Shown: positions 8,585 to 17,711, counted from the stretch's first letter. The stretch: DNA of 64,000 nt from Sphingomonas sp. G-3-2-10 (GCF_012927115.1 NZ_JABBFY010000002.1:496001-560000); one strand, 5' to 3'. Translations and numbers: made by a program. Notes: generated from the sequence alone by a model not told the origin.

Positions 8585-10161
8585 CGCGGCTCCGAGGTCA
8601 ACGGGGCCGCGACCGGTGCCTCGACCGTCGCCGCTTCGGCTTCGGGCGGCGGCGCGTAGGGCGTGCCGTCACAGGCGCGTCCATAGGGGGCGGGGCTGGC
8701 GGCAGCGGGGTTCGGACCCAGCATCGGCAGCGCGACTTCCAGCCGCCGGGCATTGCGCCAGGTCCAGCTGCGCCAGTCGGACTGGGCGAGCAATATGTCG
8801 GCCAGCACCTGCTCGCGAAGGGCGCGGACGCGGTCGAGCAGCAGCGGCTGATCGGCGACCCGTCCCTCCAGCTCGATCAGCGGCACCAGCGCCGCCGGCC
8901 CCTGCTCGCGCAGATAGCAGAGGTCGATCTCCACCCCGCGCCCGCCCACTTCGCGGGCATGGCGCACGTTCCAGTGCGCGGCGGTCGCGCCGAAATCGAT
9001 GGCGCAGGAAGCCGCGAGCACCAGCCCGGCCATCAACGCATTGCCGTTGATCAGCCAGGCCGCCGACTTGCCCCGCAGCAACCGCCACAGAATCAGCACC
9101 AGCCCGACGCCAACCAGTCCCATCCACGCCAGCGCCGCGATGCGGAACCCGGTCAGCGAGTAGGAGTCGACATAATCGAGCGTGCGCAGGATGCTGGAGG
9201 CGACCAGCATCAGGTTCTGCGCCACCCACAGCACGACCAGCAGCCGGATCGCGGGACGCTTCGCGCTCTCGCTGCCCGGCCGCAGCACGGTCAGCACGAA
9301 CAGGCCGGCCAGCAGCGCGGTCGCGATCAGCGAATAGGCGCCGCGATGCGCATAATCGGCCATTGTGATCGTGCCCGGCAGCGGCGCACCGCTCCACAGG
9401 AACAGCGCGTCCATCGCATTCTGCGCGGCGAAGATCGCATTGAAGGTGATCAGCGAGAGTGCCACCGACGCCACCGGTATGCGCAGCGCCAACCCTCCGA
9501 GCGATGCGGCCCCGATCGGCATGCCGGTAGCGCGGGGATGCGGGCGGAAGCTGGGCCAGATCGCCAGGAAGGCGAGTGCGACCATTACCAGATGGGGGAT
9601 CGCGGAGACCGGCGAATCGATCTGCACTCGCGCGAACAGGTCGGCGATGAGCGGATTGGCCCCGGCGAACAGAGCGACGAACACCGCCCCGCCGATCACC
9701 GGCAGCGCGAGGATCGACACAAGCCGCCCGATGCTGGGCATCCCGTCCGGCCCGCGCACTCGCAAGCGGCGATGCAGATCGCCCAGCGGGCGGAGCAAGC
9801 CGAACGAGACATGCATCAGCAGCCGCTGGACCCAGCGCAGCGCATCGTCGAACCGGTGCCGCGTAAGCAACGCGGCGCTGGAAATCGCGGTCCAGAACAG
9901 GCTCCAGCCGAGCAGCCCCGGATAGTCGATCAGGGTAAAGGCGAAGAAGATCGCGGCCAGGATCGCAACGAAAGCGCCCCAGCGGCGGCGCATGGGGCGA
10001 ACCACGATGAACAGTCCGACCGCCCAGGCGAGCGCGAACGCTCCGATCGTCGCGCCCGAATATTGCCGGTAGAACAGCCAGTCGGCCAAGGCGGCAAGGG
10101 CCAGTGCCACGACCAGCTTGGCAGTGAAGCTGGCCGGGCGCGTATTGCGTCGGATGGTCAT
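8581..10161 (-). CDS. DUF4173-type polytopic membrane protein
   Basis: 526 residues from ATG 10161, which is preceded by AGGGAGA. About ten or more hydrophobic helices fill most of the protein, with a cytoplasmic or periplasmic tail (last about 120 residues) rich in charged residues and ending in a Pro/Ala-rich segment. The pattern matches the DUF4153/DUF4173 families of unknown function. It is the first gene of the operon with the two-component system and overlaps the regulator by 4 bases. Its product may be the membrane partner or a target sensed by the kinase (inference from position only). Confidence 0.8.
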   Translation of the reverse strand: MTIRRNTRPASFTAKLVVALALAALADWLFYRQYSGATIGAFALAWAVGLFIVVRPMRRRWGAFVAILAAIFFAFTLIDYPGLLGWSLFWTAISSAALLTRHRFDDALRWVQRLLMHVSFGLLRPLGDLHRRLRVRGPDGMPSIGRLVSILALPVIGGAVFVALFAGANPLIADLFARVQIDSPVSAIPHLVMVALAFLAIWPSFRPHPRATGMPIGAASLGGLALRIPVASVALSLITFNAIFAAQNAMDALFLWSGAPLPGTITMADYAHRGAYSLIATALLAGLFVLTVLRPGSESAKRPAIRLLVVLWVAQNLMLVASSILRTLDYVDSYSLTGFRIAALAWMGLVGVGLVLILWRLLRGKSAAWLINGNALMAGLVLAASCAIDFGATAAHWNVRHAREVGGRGVEIDLCYLREQGPAALVPLIELEGRVADQPLLLDRVRALREQVLADILLAQSDWRSWTWRNARRLEVALPMLGPNPAAASPAPYGRACDGTPYAPPPEAEAATVEAPVAAPLTSEPR

Positions 10162-10254
10162 GCGCGTCTCCCTGTGTATCGCGCGCCTTGTGTCAGGCGC
10201 GGATCGAGACGCGGCGGCGATGCCCGTGCTGAAATTGTGCAGATTCGATGGAGA

Positions 10255-10287
10255 CGAAAAAGGGCCGCCCCGAACGGGACGGCCCTC
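10255..10287 (-). terminator. Rho-independent terminator
   Basis: On the minus strand a GC-rich stem (AGGGCCG...CGGCCCT, extended through CCCG/CGGG) at 10261-10286 is followed by a run of five T. It lies 24 bases after the stop of the Q/N-rich gene and before the DUF4173 gene, so it separates the two transcription units. Confidence 0.8.
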
Positions 10288-10310
10288 TCCGCGTGACAAG
10301 TGAGCGGGGG

Positions 10311-10511
10311 TCAGCGGCTCTGGTCGTTCCCGCCGCCGCCGGCCTGGTTGCCCTGGCCGCCCGAATTGTCCTGATCGTCGTCGTCGCGCATCTCATCGCG
10401 CTGGCCGCCATCCTGCTGGCGGTTCTGCTGGTTCTGCTGCTGGTCCACGCCCTGCTGGCGGTCCTGCTGCTGCTGTCCGCCGGGGGTCTGGTTCTGATTG
10501 TTGTCGGCCAT
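10311..10511 (-). CDS. Small Gln/Asn-rich hydrophilic protein
   Basis: 66 residues, almost wholly low complexity. The first two thirds are Gln/Asn (NNQNQ, QQQQDRQQ, QQQNQQNRQQ), then acidic RDEMRDDDDQD, then Gly-rich. No signal peptide or membrane helix. The start is ATG 10511 (or 10514), with AGGAG a few bases upstream; a clear terminator follows. I do not recognise a function. Such sequences are intrinsically disordered and could be desiccation- or stress-related. Confidence 0.65.
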   Translation of the reverse strand: MADNNQNQTPGGQQQQDRQQGVDQQQNQQNRQQDGGQRDEMRDDDDQDNSGGQGNQAGGGGNDQSR

Positions 10512-10634
10512 CATCCACTCCTGTGTGTTGCGCCGGAAAGGTCTCCGCCGCGCCCGTTTCGGGATGTGTGCCAAACGTGCGGGATGCCGCGCCGCTCCAC
10601 GCGACGTAAAATAAACCCGTGACGTTTCCGTAAC

Positions 10635-11543
10635 TTACAGGAGTGCCGCGAGCGCCTCGTCCCATGCGCGGGCTTCTTCTTCGCGGCGCGCATGGACCAC
10701 CGGGGGCAAGGCGCGGCCATCCTCGATCTCGACGGTCGCGTCGTAGAGGAAGGTGGCATTGCCGGAGATGGTCACCACGCCCTCGGCGCTCGCCGATCCG
10801 CGCACCAGTCCGCCCTTGTTGAACACCGTCGTCGCCGCACCGAACGGCACACGCCCAGTCAGCCCCGCCGCGAACACCGACGACGCCATCGCCGATCCGC
10901 AGCTGTCGGTCAGCCCGACTCCGCGCTCGAACGTGCGCACATAGAGATCCTGCCCGCGCGGCTCGACGAACGACACGTTCGCTCGCCCCGGGACCAGTGC
11001 GGGTCCCGCTTCGCACCATTCGCCCAGCGCGACGAGCTCGGCTTCGTCGATCCGATCGACAAAGGTCACCAGATGCGGATTGGGGATCGCCACCGGGGTG
11101 AAGCTGCGATCGCTCGGCAGGCCGGAGAGCGGCCCGGTCAGCCCGACATCGGCAAGGCGGGTCGTCGCTGCCGCCACGGTGCGCACCGTCACGACGCCCG
11201 GCGCGATTTCGGCTTCGCGCGCGACATCGGCGCTGCTGGTCTTGAGCTTCACCCGCGCGGAATCGAGGCCCAGCGCTTCGAACCCGGCCCGCGCCACGCA
11301 GCGCAGTCCGTTCAGGCAAGTCTCCGCTTCGGAGCCGTCGGAATTGAACATCCGCATTCCGAACGCGTGATCTTCATCGCCCCTGGTCAGCAGCAGCAGC
11401 CCGTCGCCGCCGACCGGCCCGTCGCGATCCGCCAGCGCGCGCGCCACCATCGCCCAGTCCGCATCGGACAAAGCGAAATCGCGGGCATCGATCAGCGGGA
11501 AGTCGTTCCCCGATCCGTGGCATTTGACGAAGGCGAAGCGCAT
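10635..11543 (-). CDS. dapF: Diaminopimelate epimerase
   Basis: 302 residues. It interconverts LL- and meso-diaminopimelate for lysine and peptidoglycan synthesis. The N-terminal HGSGNDF and FNSDGSEAE blocks are canonical. Both catalytic cysteines are kept: the first in ETCLNGLRC, where the family normally has CGNG, and the second in DSCGSAM, preceded by ERG. The Gly-to-Leu change after the first cysteine is unusual. ATG 11543 puts the motif at the normal distance from the N-terminus, better than an upstream GTG. Standalone minus-strand gene. Confidence 0.88.
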   Translation of the reverse strand: MRFAFVKCHGSGNDFPLIDARDFALSDADWAMVARALADRDGPVGGDGLLLLTRGDEDHAFGMRMFNSDGSEAETCLNGLRCVARAGFEALGLDSARVKLKTSSADVAREAEIAPGVVTVRTVAAATTRLADVGLTGPLSGLPSDRSFTPVAIPNPHLVTFVDRIDEAELVALGEWCEAGPALVPGRANVSFVEPRGQDLYVRTFERGVGLTDSCGSAMASSVFAAGLTGRVPFGAATTVFNKGGLVRGSASAEGVVTISGNATFLYDATVEIEDGRALPPVVHARREEEARAWDEALAALL

Positions 11544-11575
11544 GGCGCCCACTTAGGGGCGCCACGCGACTTTTG

Positions 11576-12250
11576 CTATTCCGCGATGACCATTTCCATC
11601 ACCGGGCCGCCCATCGCGCTTACCATCGCCTGATCCTGCGCGATGATTCCGGCGAAGCTCGGCCGGGCATGGATCGCCGCGACATAGGCAACCGTCTTGG
11701 GCCAGCGCGACGGATCGGGCTTGCAATCGATGCAGCCCAGCGTGGCGAATGGGCTGGCGACGGCGATGTCGGCGAGCGTCAGCCGGCCCTCGACCAGAAA
11801 GCCCGAAGCCGGGATCTGCGCCTCGAGATAGTCGAAGATCGGCGGCAGCAGGTCGCGCTCGGCGGCATCCGCGGCGGCATGATCCGCGGGCGCCTTCATC
11901 ACGCGCGGCCGTACGAAGCGGTTGCCGAAGATCGCCGAGCCCGCCGCCATCATGATCGTATCCGCCAGTTCGTCGAACCAGATCGTTCGCGCCCGCGCCT
12001 GCGCTTCGGCCGGGATCAGATTGGGTTCGGGATATTTCGCTTCGAGATAGGTGACGATCGCCGAGGAATCCGAGATCGAGAAGTCACCGTCCTGGAAACC
12101 GGGCATCTTGCCGAAAGGGCTCGCCACCGCGAATTCCGGCCCGCCGCGTCCGAGTCCGGCCGGCTGCAGGTCCATCGTCAGCCCCTTTTCGGCGCCGAAC
12201 ACCATCACTTTGCGAACATAGGGAGATAAAGTCGATCCGAAGACGATCAT
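11576..12250 (-). CDS. Glutathione S-transferase family protein
   Basis: 224 residues. The N-terminal thioredoxin-like domain starts with STLSPYVRKV (catalytic Ser position) and has the cis-Pro segment GKMPGFQDGD and SDSSAIVTYLE, which bind glutathione. The all-helical C-terminal domain has TLADIAVASPF, matching the conserved N-capping Asp box. Substrate unknown. It is followed closely by dapF on the same strand. Confidence 0.9.
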   Translation of the reverse strand: MIVFGSTLSPYVRKVMVFGAEKGLTMDLQPAGLGRGGPEFAVASPFGKMPGFQDGDFSISDSSAIVTYLEAKYPEPNLIPAEAQARARTIWFDELADTIMMAAGSAIFGNRFVRPRVMKAPADHAAADAAERDLLPPIFDYLEAQIPASGFLVEGRLTLADIAVASPFATLGCIDCKPDPSRWPKTVAYVAAIHARPSFAGIIAQDQAMVSAMGGPVMEMVIAE

Positions 12251-12353
12251 GGCCGCATCCTCTCAGGTTATGCGATGCGATCCTAGCATATCAGTTTCAT
12301 TGAGCAACTGTGTTTAGCGCGACAAGCGCTTCCCGCTGTGCAAGGCTGCACGC

Positions 12354-14858
12354 GTGTTTCTGCTGGTCCTCATCCTGACCGTCATATTCGGCGTGATGCT
12401 CAGCGGCCTTCGCAAGCGGCTGCGCGATGCCGAAGCGGACATTCATCATCTCGAGGTCCGGCTGGCGACGCTGGAGGCAAGGCCGGCCTCCGCGCCGATA
12501 GCCGAGGCACCCTCGCCGCTCGTCGTGACGCCAGCGGTGGCCATAGTGGAAACCCTGGTCGTCATCGAGCCGGAGCCCGCCACGGCTTCCGATCCCGAGC
12601 CTGGGCCCGTGGCTCCCGCACCGCCGCCGCCCGCGCCGCGTCCGCCGCTCACGCTCGAATCGATCATCGGCGGCAAGCTGCCGATCTGGATCGGCGGCGT
12701 CGCGCTGGTCCTCGCCGGTTTCTTCCTCGTCCGCTATTCGATCGAGCATGGCCTGCTCGGCCCGGGGGCGCGGACCGTCCTCGCCGCGATCTTCGCCGTC
12801 GCGCTGGTCATCGGCAGCGAAATCACGCGTCGCCTGCCCGCCACGCGCGACGATCCCCGGGTGGCGCAGGCGCTGGCCGGCGCGGGCACCGCCAGCCTTT
12901 ACGCCACGCTCTATATGGCGGCTTCGATCTACCATCTGGTGTCGCCGCTCACCGCGTTCGTGCTGATGCTCGGCATCACCGGCCTCGCCCTCGCACTGTC
13001 GCTGCGGCACGGCCCGCCGACCGCGGCGATGGCGCTGGCCGGCGGCTTCATCGCGCCGCTGGTCGCCGGATGGGACGCAGCCGGGATCGGTCCGCTGCTG
13101 ATCTATATCGGCCTGTTCACCGCCGCGCTGTTCGGCCTCGCGGTCCATCGCGGCTGGGGCTGGCTGGCATTGGCGGCGACCGGCGCGGGCTTTGCCTGGA
13201 TCAATTTCCTGCTGGTGATGCTGCAGGGAGGCGATCTCGCGCTGGTCGGCGGCTTCGTGGTCGTCCTCGCCGCCGGAGCGAGCGCCGCGCTGCCCGCCAC
13301 CGGTATCCGCGCGACCTGGCTGCGCATGGCTCCGCTGGTGGCCGGGCTGATCCAGCTGATCGCGCTGGCGCCCGCGCTCGATTTCGATGCGCTGTCGTGG
13401 AGCTTCTATCTGGCGCTGAGCGCGGCGACGCTGTTCCTCGCATGGCGCGACGCCGTTTACCTGCCAGGCGCGATCGCCGCGCTCATCTTGCTCCTGCTGC
13501 TCGAAGCGCTTGCGCTGGCCCAGCCCGAGCTGCGCGTGACTCCGGTCGCAGCGATCGCCGCGGCCCTGATCTTCGCGCTTCCCGGCCAAGCGCTTGCGCG
13601 CCGCCATCCGGGCTGGGCCGGGCTCGCGCTCGGCGCGGCCGGCGGACCGCTGCTCGTGGCGCATATCTTTGCGCAAAGCCTGATGACCGATTTCGGCTGG
13701 GGCGCGCTCGAACTGCTGGCCGCAGCGGCCACGGCAAGTCTGGCGTGGCGGCTACGCGGCGAAGCCGATCGCCCGATCCTCCCCGCCGCGACGTTGGCCG
13801 CCGCGCTGCTGGCCGCGATCGGCCTTGCCCAGTTCTTCCCGAACGATTGGCTCGCCATTCCCCTGACGCTTGTGGCGCTGGCACTGGCGGGCTGGGCCCG
13901 CTTCGTCCGCGCACCGGCCTTGTTCGAGACGCCGGCGCTCCCCCTTTCCGCCGTGCTGATCGCGGGCGCGCCGCTGCTCGCCGACCTGCTCCATGCAATC
14001 CGGCTCTCGCTCGAAGCGAACCTGTATTACGCGGCGCTTCCCCCGGTCCCGGCCACGTTGCGCGCATTCGCCATCCCGCTCGCCGCCGCGATCGCGCTGC
14101 TGGTGGCGGACAAGGCGCTTTTCGGCCGATTGCGCAGGGGCGCCGAAGCGGCAGCAATCACGCTGGGACTGCTGCTCGCATGGCTCCTCGCCAAGCAACT
14201 GCTCGCGATCGACACGCCACAGGCCTTTACCGCCTGGATCTTCGTCGAGCGCGCGATCCTCACCCAGGCCTGCCTCGCCGGGGGCTGGGTCCTGCTCCGC
14301 CGCACCTCGCACGCGACGCTCGGCACGATCCTGTTCGGACTGGGGCTCGCCCGTTTCGTCTGGTTCGATCTGCTGCTGCTCGATCCGGCGCTGGTCGATC
14401 AGTGGGTCGGGTCCTGGCCTTTGCTCAACGCGGCGGTGATCCACACGGCGCTGACCGCCCTGTGGCTGTATCGCCTGCCACCGACATCCATCCGCCGCAC
14501 CGATCTCGCCGCGCTCGCAGTCACGCTGGTCGCGCTCGCCGCCGCGGTGCGCCAGTTCTTCCACGGCGCGATCATGACCGGCCCGGTCACCACCGGCGAG
14601 AATGGCGCCTATTCCGCGGCCTTCCTGATCCTGTCGCTGATCTGGCTGTGGCGCGGCATCGCCACCACGCAGCGCACGCTCCGGATCGCCGGGCTCTCGC
14701 TGCTTACCGTGGTGACGCTGAAGGTCTTCCTGATCGATGCCGCCGCGCTCGACGGCATCTTGCGCATCCTGTCGTTCCTCGGACTGGGCATCGCGCTGAT
14801 CGCGATCGGCTGGGCCTATGGCAAGTTCGTCGGCAAGGGCGCCGAAGCGGCGAGCTGA
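12354..14858 (+). CDS. DUF2339 giant multi-pass membrane protein
   Basis: 834 residues starting at GTG 12354. An N-terminal anchor and short coiled coil (RLRDAEADIHHLEVRLATLE, about 20-40) are followed by a Pro/Ala linker. The DUF2339 core starts at IIGGKLPIWIGG near 103 and continues as roughly twenty or more hydrophobic helices to the end. Function of the family is unknown. It reads divergently from the GST gene across about 100 bases, and converges with the next minus-strand gene with no gap. Confidence 0.88.
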   Translation: MFLLVLILTVIFGVMLSGLRKRLRDAEADIHHLEVRLATLEARPASAPIAEAPSPLVVTPAVAIVETLVVIEPEPATASDPEPGPVAPAPPPPAPRPPLTLESIIGGKLPIWIGGVALVLAGFFLVRYSIEHGLLGPGARTVLAAIFAVALVIGSEITRRLPATRDDPRVAQALAGAGTASLYATLYMAASIYHLVSPLTAFVLMLGITGLALALSLRHGPPTAAMALAGGFIAPLVAGWDAAGIGPLLIYIGLFTAALFGLAVHRGWGWLALAATGAGFAWINFLLVMLQGGDLALVGGFVVVLAAGASAALPATGIRATWLRMAPLVAGLIQLIALAPALDFDALSWSFYLALSAATLFLAWRDAVYLPGAIAALILLLLLEALALAQPELRVTPVAAIAAALIFALPGQALARRHPGWAGLALGAAGGPLLVAHIFAQSLMTDFGWGALELLAAAATASLAWRLRGEADRPILPAATLAAALLAAIGLAQFFPNDWLAIPLTLVALALAGWARFVRAPALFETPALPLSAVLIAGAPLLADLLHAIRLSLEANLYYAALPPVPATLRAFAIPLAAAIALLVADKALFGRLRRGAEAAAITLGLLLAWLLAKQLLAIDTPQAFTAWIFVERAILTQACLAGGWVLLRRTSHATLGTILFGLGLARFVWFDLLLLDPALVDQWVGSWPLLNAAVIHTALTALWLYRLPPTSIRRTDLAALAVTLVALAAAVRQFFHGAIMTGPVTTGENGAYSAAFLILSLIWLWRGIATTQRTLRIAGLSLLTVVTLKVFLIDAAALDGILRILSFLGLGIALIAIGWAYGKFVGKGAEAAS

Positions 14859-15347
14859 TCAGCGCAGCCCATAGTGATCCGCCAGCCGGTCGAGCGCGAA
14901 GCCCAGCACCAGCTTGCCCGCGCGAGCCGGCCATCCCAGCCCCTTCTCGGCGAGCGGCAGCCCCTCGCAAGCGCAGACAACGCGCCACAATATGTCCGCC
15001 AGCCCCGGCCCCGCCGCCGCGATCGCCGCGTCGAAGCGCCGCTTGGCAGCGATCTGCGCCAGTGTCGGATCGAGTCCCTGCGGCGAGCCGCGCCGTCCGC
15101 CGCCATTGGGGCTGGCGTCCCACCGCATCGTTACCCGCGGGCCGAGCGAAGCGGTCTCATAGTCGGTTCGAAGCCGTTCCCCCGCCTCGAACTGGCGCGC
15201 ATCGACATAGCCCCGCGCCCGCAGCCAGCCGAGCGGCGATTCGGCGAGGTTTACCGTCACGCTCCGCCGGCCGCGCTGTCCATGCTCCGATGCCAGCCGT
15301 TCGCCCTCGATCGCTCGTTCCGCCAGTTCGCGCATCTCACTCTCCAT
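14859..15347 (-). CDS. DUF6456-like protein
   Basis: 162 residues from ATG 15347; another in-frame start lies at 15335. The C-terminal half (RRFDAAIAAAGPGLADILWRVVCACEGL, then KLVLGFALDRLADHYG) resembles the DUF6456 domain of alphaproteobacterial DNA-associated regulators. The N-terminal part is charged and helical and has LAESPLGWL. It is divergent from the XRE regulator at 15430, so the two may share a regulatory region. Molecular role unknown. Confidence 0.65.
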   Translation of the reverse strand: MESEMRELAERAIEGERLASEHGQRGRRSVTVNLAESPLGWLRARGYVDARQFEAGERLRTDYETASLGPRVTMRWDASPNGGGRRGSPQGLDPTLAQIAAKRRFDAAIAAAGPGLADILWRVVCACEGLPLAEKGLGWPARAGKLVLGFALDRLADHYGLR

Positions 15348-15429
15348 CGCTTCCGAGTCGCGAACGGCTTGCCACACCGGATATTTTGTAGGACAGATGA
15401 AAAACCAAAAAGGTTAGGAATGATCCGCG

Positions 15430-16005
15430 ATGATCACTGCCATCCGTGAAGTCCGGCGCGCCAAGGGCCTGACGCTCGAAGACGTCGCCCGGCGCTGCGA
15501 CCCGCCCACCACGGCCCAGACCATCGGCCGGCTCGAGACCGGTACGCGGACCGTTTCGGTCGGCTGGCTCAATCGTATCGCCGACGCGCTTGGCGTTGAT
15601 GCCGCCGATCTGGTGAAGCTGCCTGAGCGCCCGGAGATTCCCGTCGCCGCGCTGCTCGACGGGGGCGGGGCGCAGGCCCCGCGCCGCGAAGCCAATGTCG
15701 CGCCGCCGCGCGCCGCGCCCGGCCTGGTGGCGGTGACCGTCGCAGGCGGCATCGGCGACTATCGCGCGGGCGACGAGATCTGGTGCGAACGGCTGGCCCC
15801 GGATGCCTTTGCGAACGCGATGAACCGCGACGTCCTCGTGCCCCGCCCGGCCGGGCGCTTCCTGTTCGGGCGTCTGATCGGCCGCGAGGGCGGGGAGAAT
15901 GGCGGCAAGCTCCATCTGCTCCCGCTTGGCGCCGGCACCCGCCAGCAGGTGGTCAACGATCCGGCGTGGATCGCCTGCGCCATACGGCTTGTCCGCCCAC
16001 TTTAG
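15430..16005 (+). CDS. XRE-family transcriptional regulator
   Basis: 191 residues. The N-terminal helix-turn-helix (about 1-60) reads IREVRRAKGLTLEDVARR and ends LGVDAADL, a typical Cro/CI fold. A flexible linker leads to a C-terminal beta-rich region (GDEIWCERL, FGRLIGREG) that looks like an S24-type or regulatory domain but lacks an evident Ser/Lys dyad. RBS-like AGGTTAGGA lies 8-16 bases before the ATG. It is divergent from the DUF6456-like gene and could autoregulate in the short AT-richer gap. Confidence 0.8.
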   Translation: MITAIREVRRAKGLTLEDVARRCDPPTTAQTIGRLETGTRTVSVGWLNRIADALGVDAADLVKLPERPEIPVAALLDGGGAQAPRREANVAPPRAAPGLVAVTVAGGIGDYRAGDEIWCERLAPDAFANAMNRDVLVPRPAGRFLFGRLIGREGGENGGKLHLLPLGAGTRQQVVNDPAWIACAIRLVRPL

Positions 16006-16065
16006 ACGCTTGCCCGAACGCGCAAACAGGCGCATTCGATTGCGACAAATCAGGAGGGGTAACTG

Positions 16066-16434
16066 ATGCGCTACCAGATCGCCGCTTTTGCAGCCGCTGC
16101 GTTTCTCGCGGCTGCTCCCGCGCTTGCCGAGGACTGGGATTTCATCCTCACCAACTCGACGGGCAAGGCCATCAAGAAGTTCGAGATTTCGCCGGCCGGC
16201 GGCGGCTCATGGGCGGACAACAAGGTCGATCCCGAGATTCAGCGCGAGTCCGAGACCAAGGCCGGCGGCCGCACCACGATCCATTTCGACAAGGGCGCGG
16301 GCTGCAAATACGATCTGCGCGCGACCTTCGCCGACGATACGACGCTGGTGTGGACCAACATCAACGTGTGCGACGCGGCCTATGTCACGATCAAGGTCAG
16401 CGCGGCCGGGGCACCGACCTTCACCGCGAACTGA
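16066..16434 (+). CDS. Small secreted protein of unknown function
   Basis: 122 residues with a clear signal peptide (1-21, cleavage after ALA). The mature part begins EDWDFILTNSTGKAIKKFEISPAG and is rich in beta strands, with two cysteines (GCKYD, NVCDAA) that could form a disulfide. AGGAGG precedes the ATG by 7 bases. I recognise this as a family common in sphingomonads but know no function. Confidence 0.75.
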   Translation: MRYQIAAFAAAAFLAAAPALAEDWDFILTNSTGKAIKKFEISPAGGGSWADNKVDPEIQRESETKAGGRTTIHFDKGAGCKYDLRATFADDTTLVWTNINVCDAAYVTIKVSAAGAPTFTAN

Positions 16435-16461
16435 ACGCCGGGCTCCGGCCTTGCGGGATGA

Positions 16462-16537
16462 TGGTGGGCGCTGACGGGCTCGAACCGCCGACCCTCTCGG
16501 TGTAAACGAGATGCTCTACCAACTGAGCTAAGCGCCC
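16462..16537 (-). tRNA. tRNA-Val (anticodon TAC)
   Basis: On the minus strand a 76-base cloverleaf begins GGGCGCT and ends AGCGCCC plus ACCA with the CCA encoded. The D arm is AGCTCAGTTGGTAGAGC; the anticodon loop TTTACAC gives TAC; the T arm is GGTTCGAGCC. All stems pair. It lies between a secreted-protein gene and a likely terminator at 16593-16620. Confidence 0.97.
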
Positions 16538-16592
16538 GTGGCGCGTTGCGCGAAACGTGTGTTTTCGCGTTCCGCAATGCGACACTGAAATT

Positions 16593-16620
16593 CCCCGATG
16601 CCAAACGTCCGGCATCGGGG
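16593..16620 (-). terminator. Hairpin, likely terminator of the winged-helix gene
   Basis: A perfect 10-bp stem (CCCCGATGCC / GGCATCGGGG) with an 8-base loop lies 11 bases after the stop of the winged-helix gene, followed by AATTT on the minus strand. The T tract is weak, so termination is probable rather than certain. Confidence 0.55.
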
Positions 16621-16631
16621 CAAGCGCCGTT

Positions 16632-17588
16632 TCAGATAATTGCGAGGCCCAGCCGCTTTGCCGCGGCGATATAGCCGCGCATCCCTTCGATCCCCTTGGC
16701 GCTCAGGCGGACATAGGCGCGGCGCCGGTCGCTCGGATCGGCATGGCGATCGAACAGGCCGGCGTCGTGCAGCGTCCCGATCCAGCGTAGCGCCGTGGTC
16801 GGCGGCACGGCCGCCGCGATGCACAGGCTCGACACCGAAACCTGCCGTTTCTCCAGCTCGGCCGCGTAGAGATCGAGCAGCATGTCCCAGGCGGGATCGG
16901 CGAACAATTCGCTGTCGAAATATTGCGCACGCAGCCGCCGCGACCGGATCGTCGCGCGAATTTCCTGCGCGCTCGCATCGGCCGGCTCTCCGCCGTCGGG
17001 GCCGCGATACTCGTTGCCCTTGTCACGCACCCCGCTGCGGCGCGATACTTCCTGCTCCTCGCGCGTCAGCCGCGCCAGCGTATCCGCGATCCGCGCGACT
17101 TCGTCGTTCAGACGCCGGAGCCGCGCTGCTTCGGCTTCGCGATGCCCTTCGTGAAGCTGCGCGCCGCCGCGCACCCGCGCCACGCTCAGCGCGCCGACGC
17201 GTTCGGCCAGGTCGGGCGCGCAGAGCAGTTGCGCATGGCCACCCATCAGATGCACCGCAGCCACGTCGATCTGCTCGGCCCGGATCGCCGCCACCACCGC
17301 GCGGCCGCGTTCGCGCGCCACCGCGTCGGCACGCGCCAGCACCGCGTCGAGCAGTTCCTCCGGCGCCCCGATCGCATCGATCAGGATCAGGTCGATCGCG
17401 CCATGATCGGCCAGCCCGGTCGCGGCTGCCTCGAACCGCACTTCCCCGCCCGCGCGAATGCCCGAAAGCGCCAGCGCTTCACGCGACAGCCGCAGCCCCT
17501 CCTCGTCACCGGCAATCACCAGCGCGACGGGCTCGTCGTTGCCATAATGGGAGCCACCGGCTCCGGTCGTCTGCACAGTCGCCATCAA
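16632..17588 (-). CDS. MarR-type winged-helix protein with receiver-like N-terminal domain
   Basis: 318 residues. The C-terminal 90 residues are a winged helix: VPPTTALRWIGTLHDAGL is the recognition region and DPSDRRRAYVRLSAKG the wing, as in MarR proteins. The N-terminal 130 residues alternate strands and helices (VALVIAGDEEGLRL, IDLILIDAIG, GHAQLLCAPDL), like a degenerate receiver or flavodoxin fold. A charged helical segment links them. Targets unknown. Neighbours give no functional clue. Confidence 0.75.
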   Translation of the reverse strand: MMATVQTTGAGGSHYGNDEPVALVIAGDEEGLRLSREALALSGIRAGGEVRFEAAATGLADHGAIDLILIDAIGAPEELLDAVLARADAVARERGRAVVAAIRAEQIDVAAVHLMGGHAQLLCAPDLAERVGALSVARVRGGAQLHEGHREAEAARLRRLNDEVARIADTLARLTREEQEVSRRSGVRDKGNEYRGPDGGEPADASAQEIRATIRSRRLRAQYFDSELFADPAWDMLLDLYAAELEKRQVSVSSLCIAAAVPPTTALRWIGTLHDAGLFDRHADPSDRRRAYVRLSAKGIEGMRGYIAAAKRLGLAII

Positions 17589-17711
17589 CTCTCAGTTCGC
17601 CTTCTGCCCCGGATGCCGCGAGGCTCCGGAGCGGTTGAGTTCGAGTTCCTCCGTTTCGGAGGTTATGAGGCGACCCGCTCGCGGCGGTTGGTGAGAATGC
17701 TCCGTTCCGGA

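Noticed and set aside
8554..10296. A 580-codon plus-strand frame opposite the DUF4173 gene
   Set aside because: Gln/Arg-rich antisense artefact; the minus strand has conserved membrane helices and operon overlaps.
12297..13676. A 459-codon minus-strand frame opposite the DUF2339 gene
   Set aside because: Composition is Arg/Gln-rich with no recognisable motif, while the plus strand has a full membrane protein.
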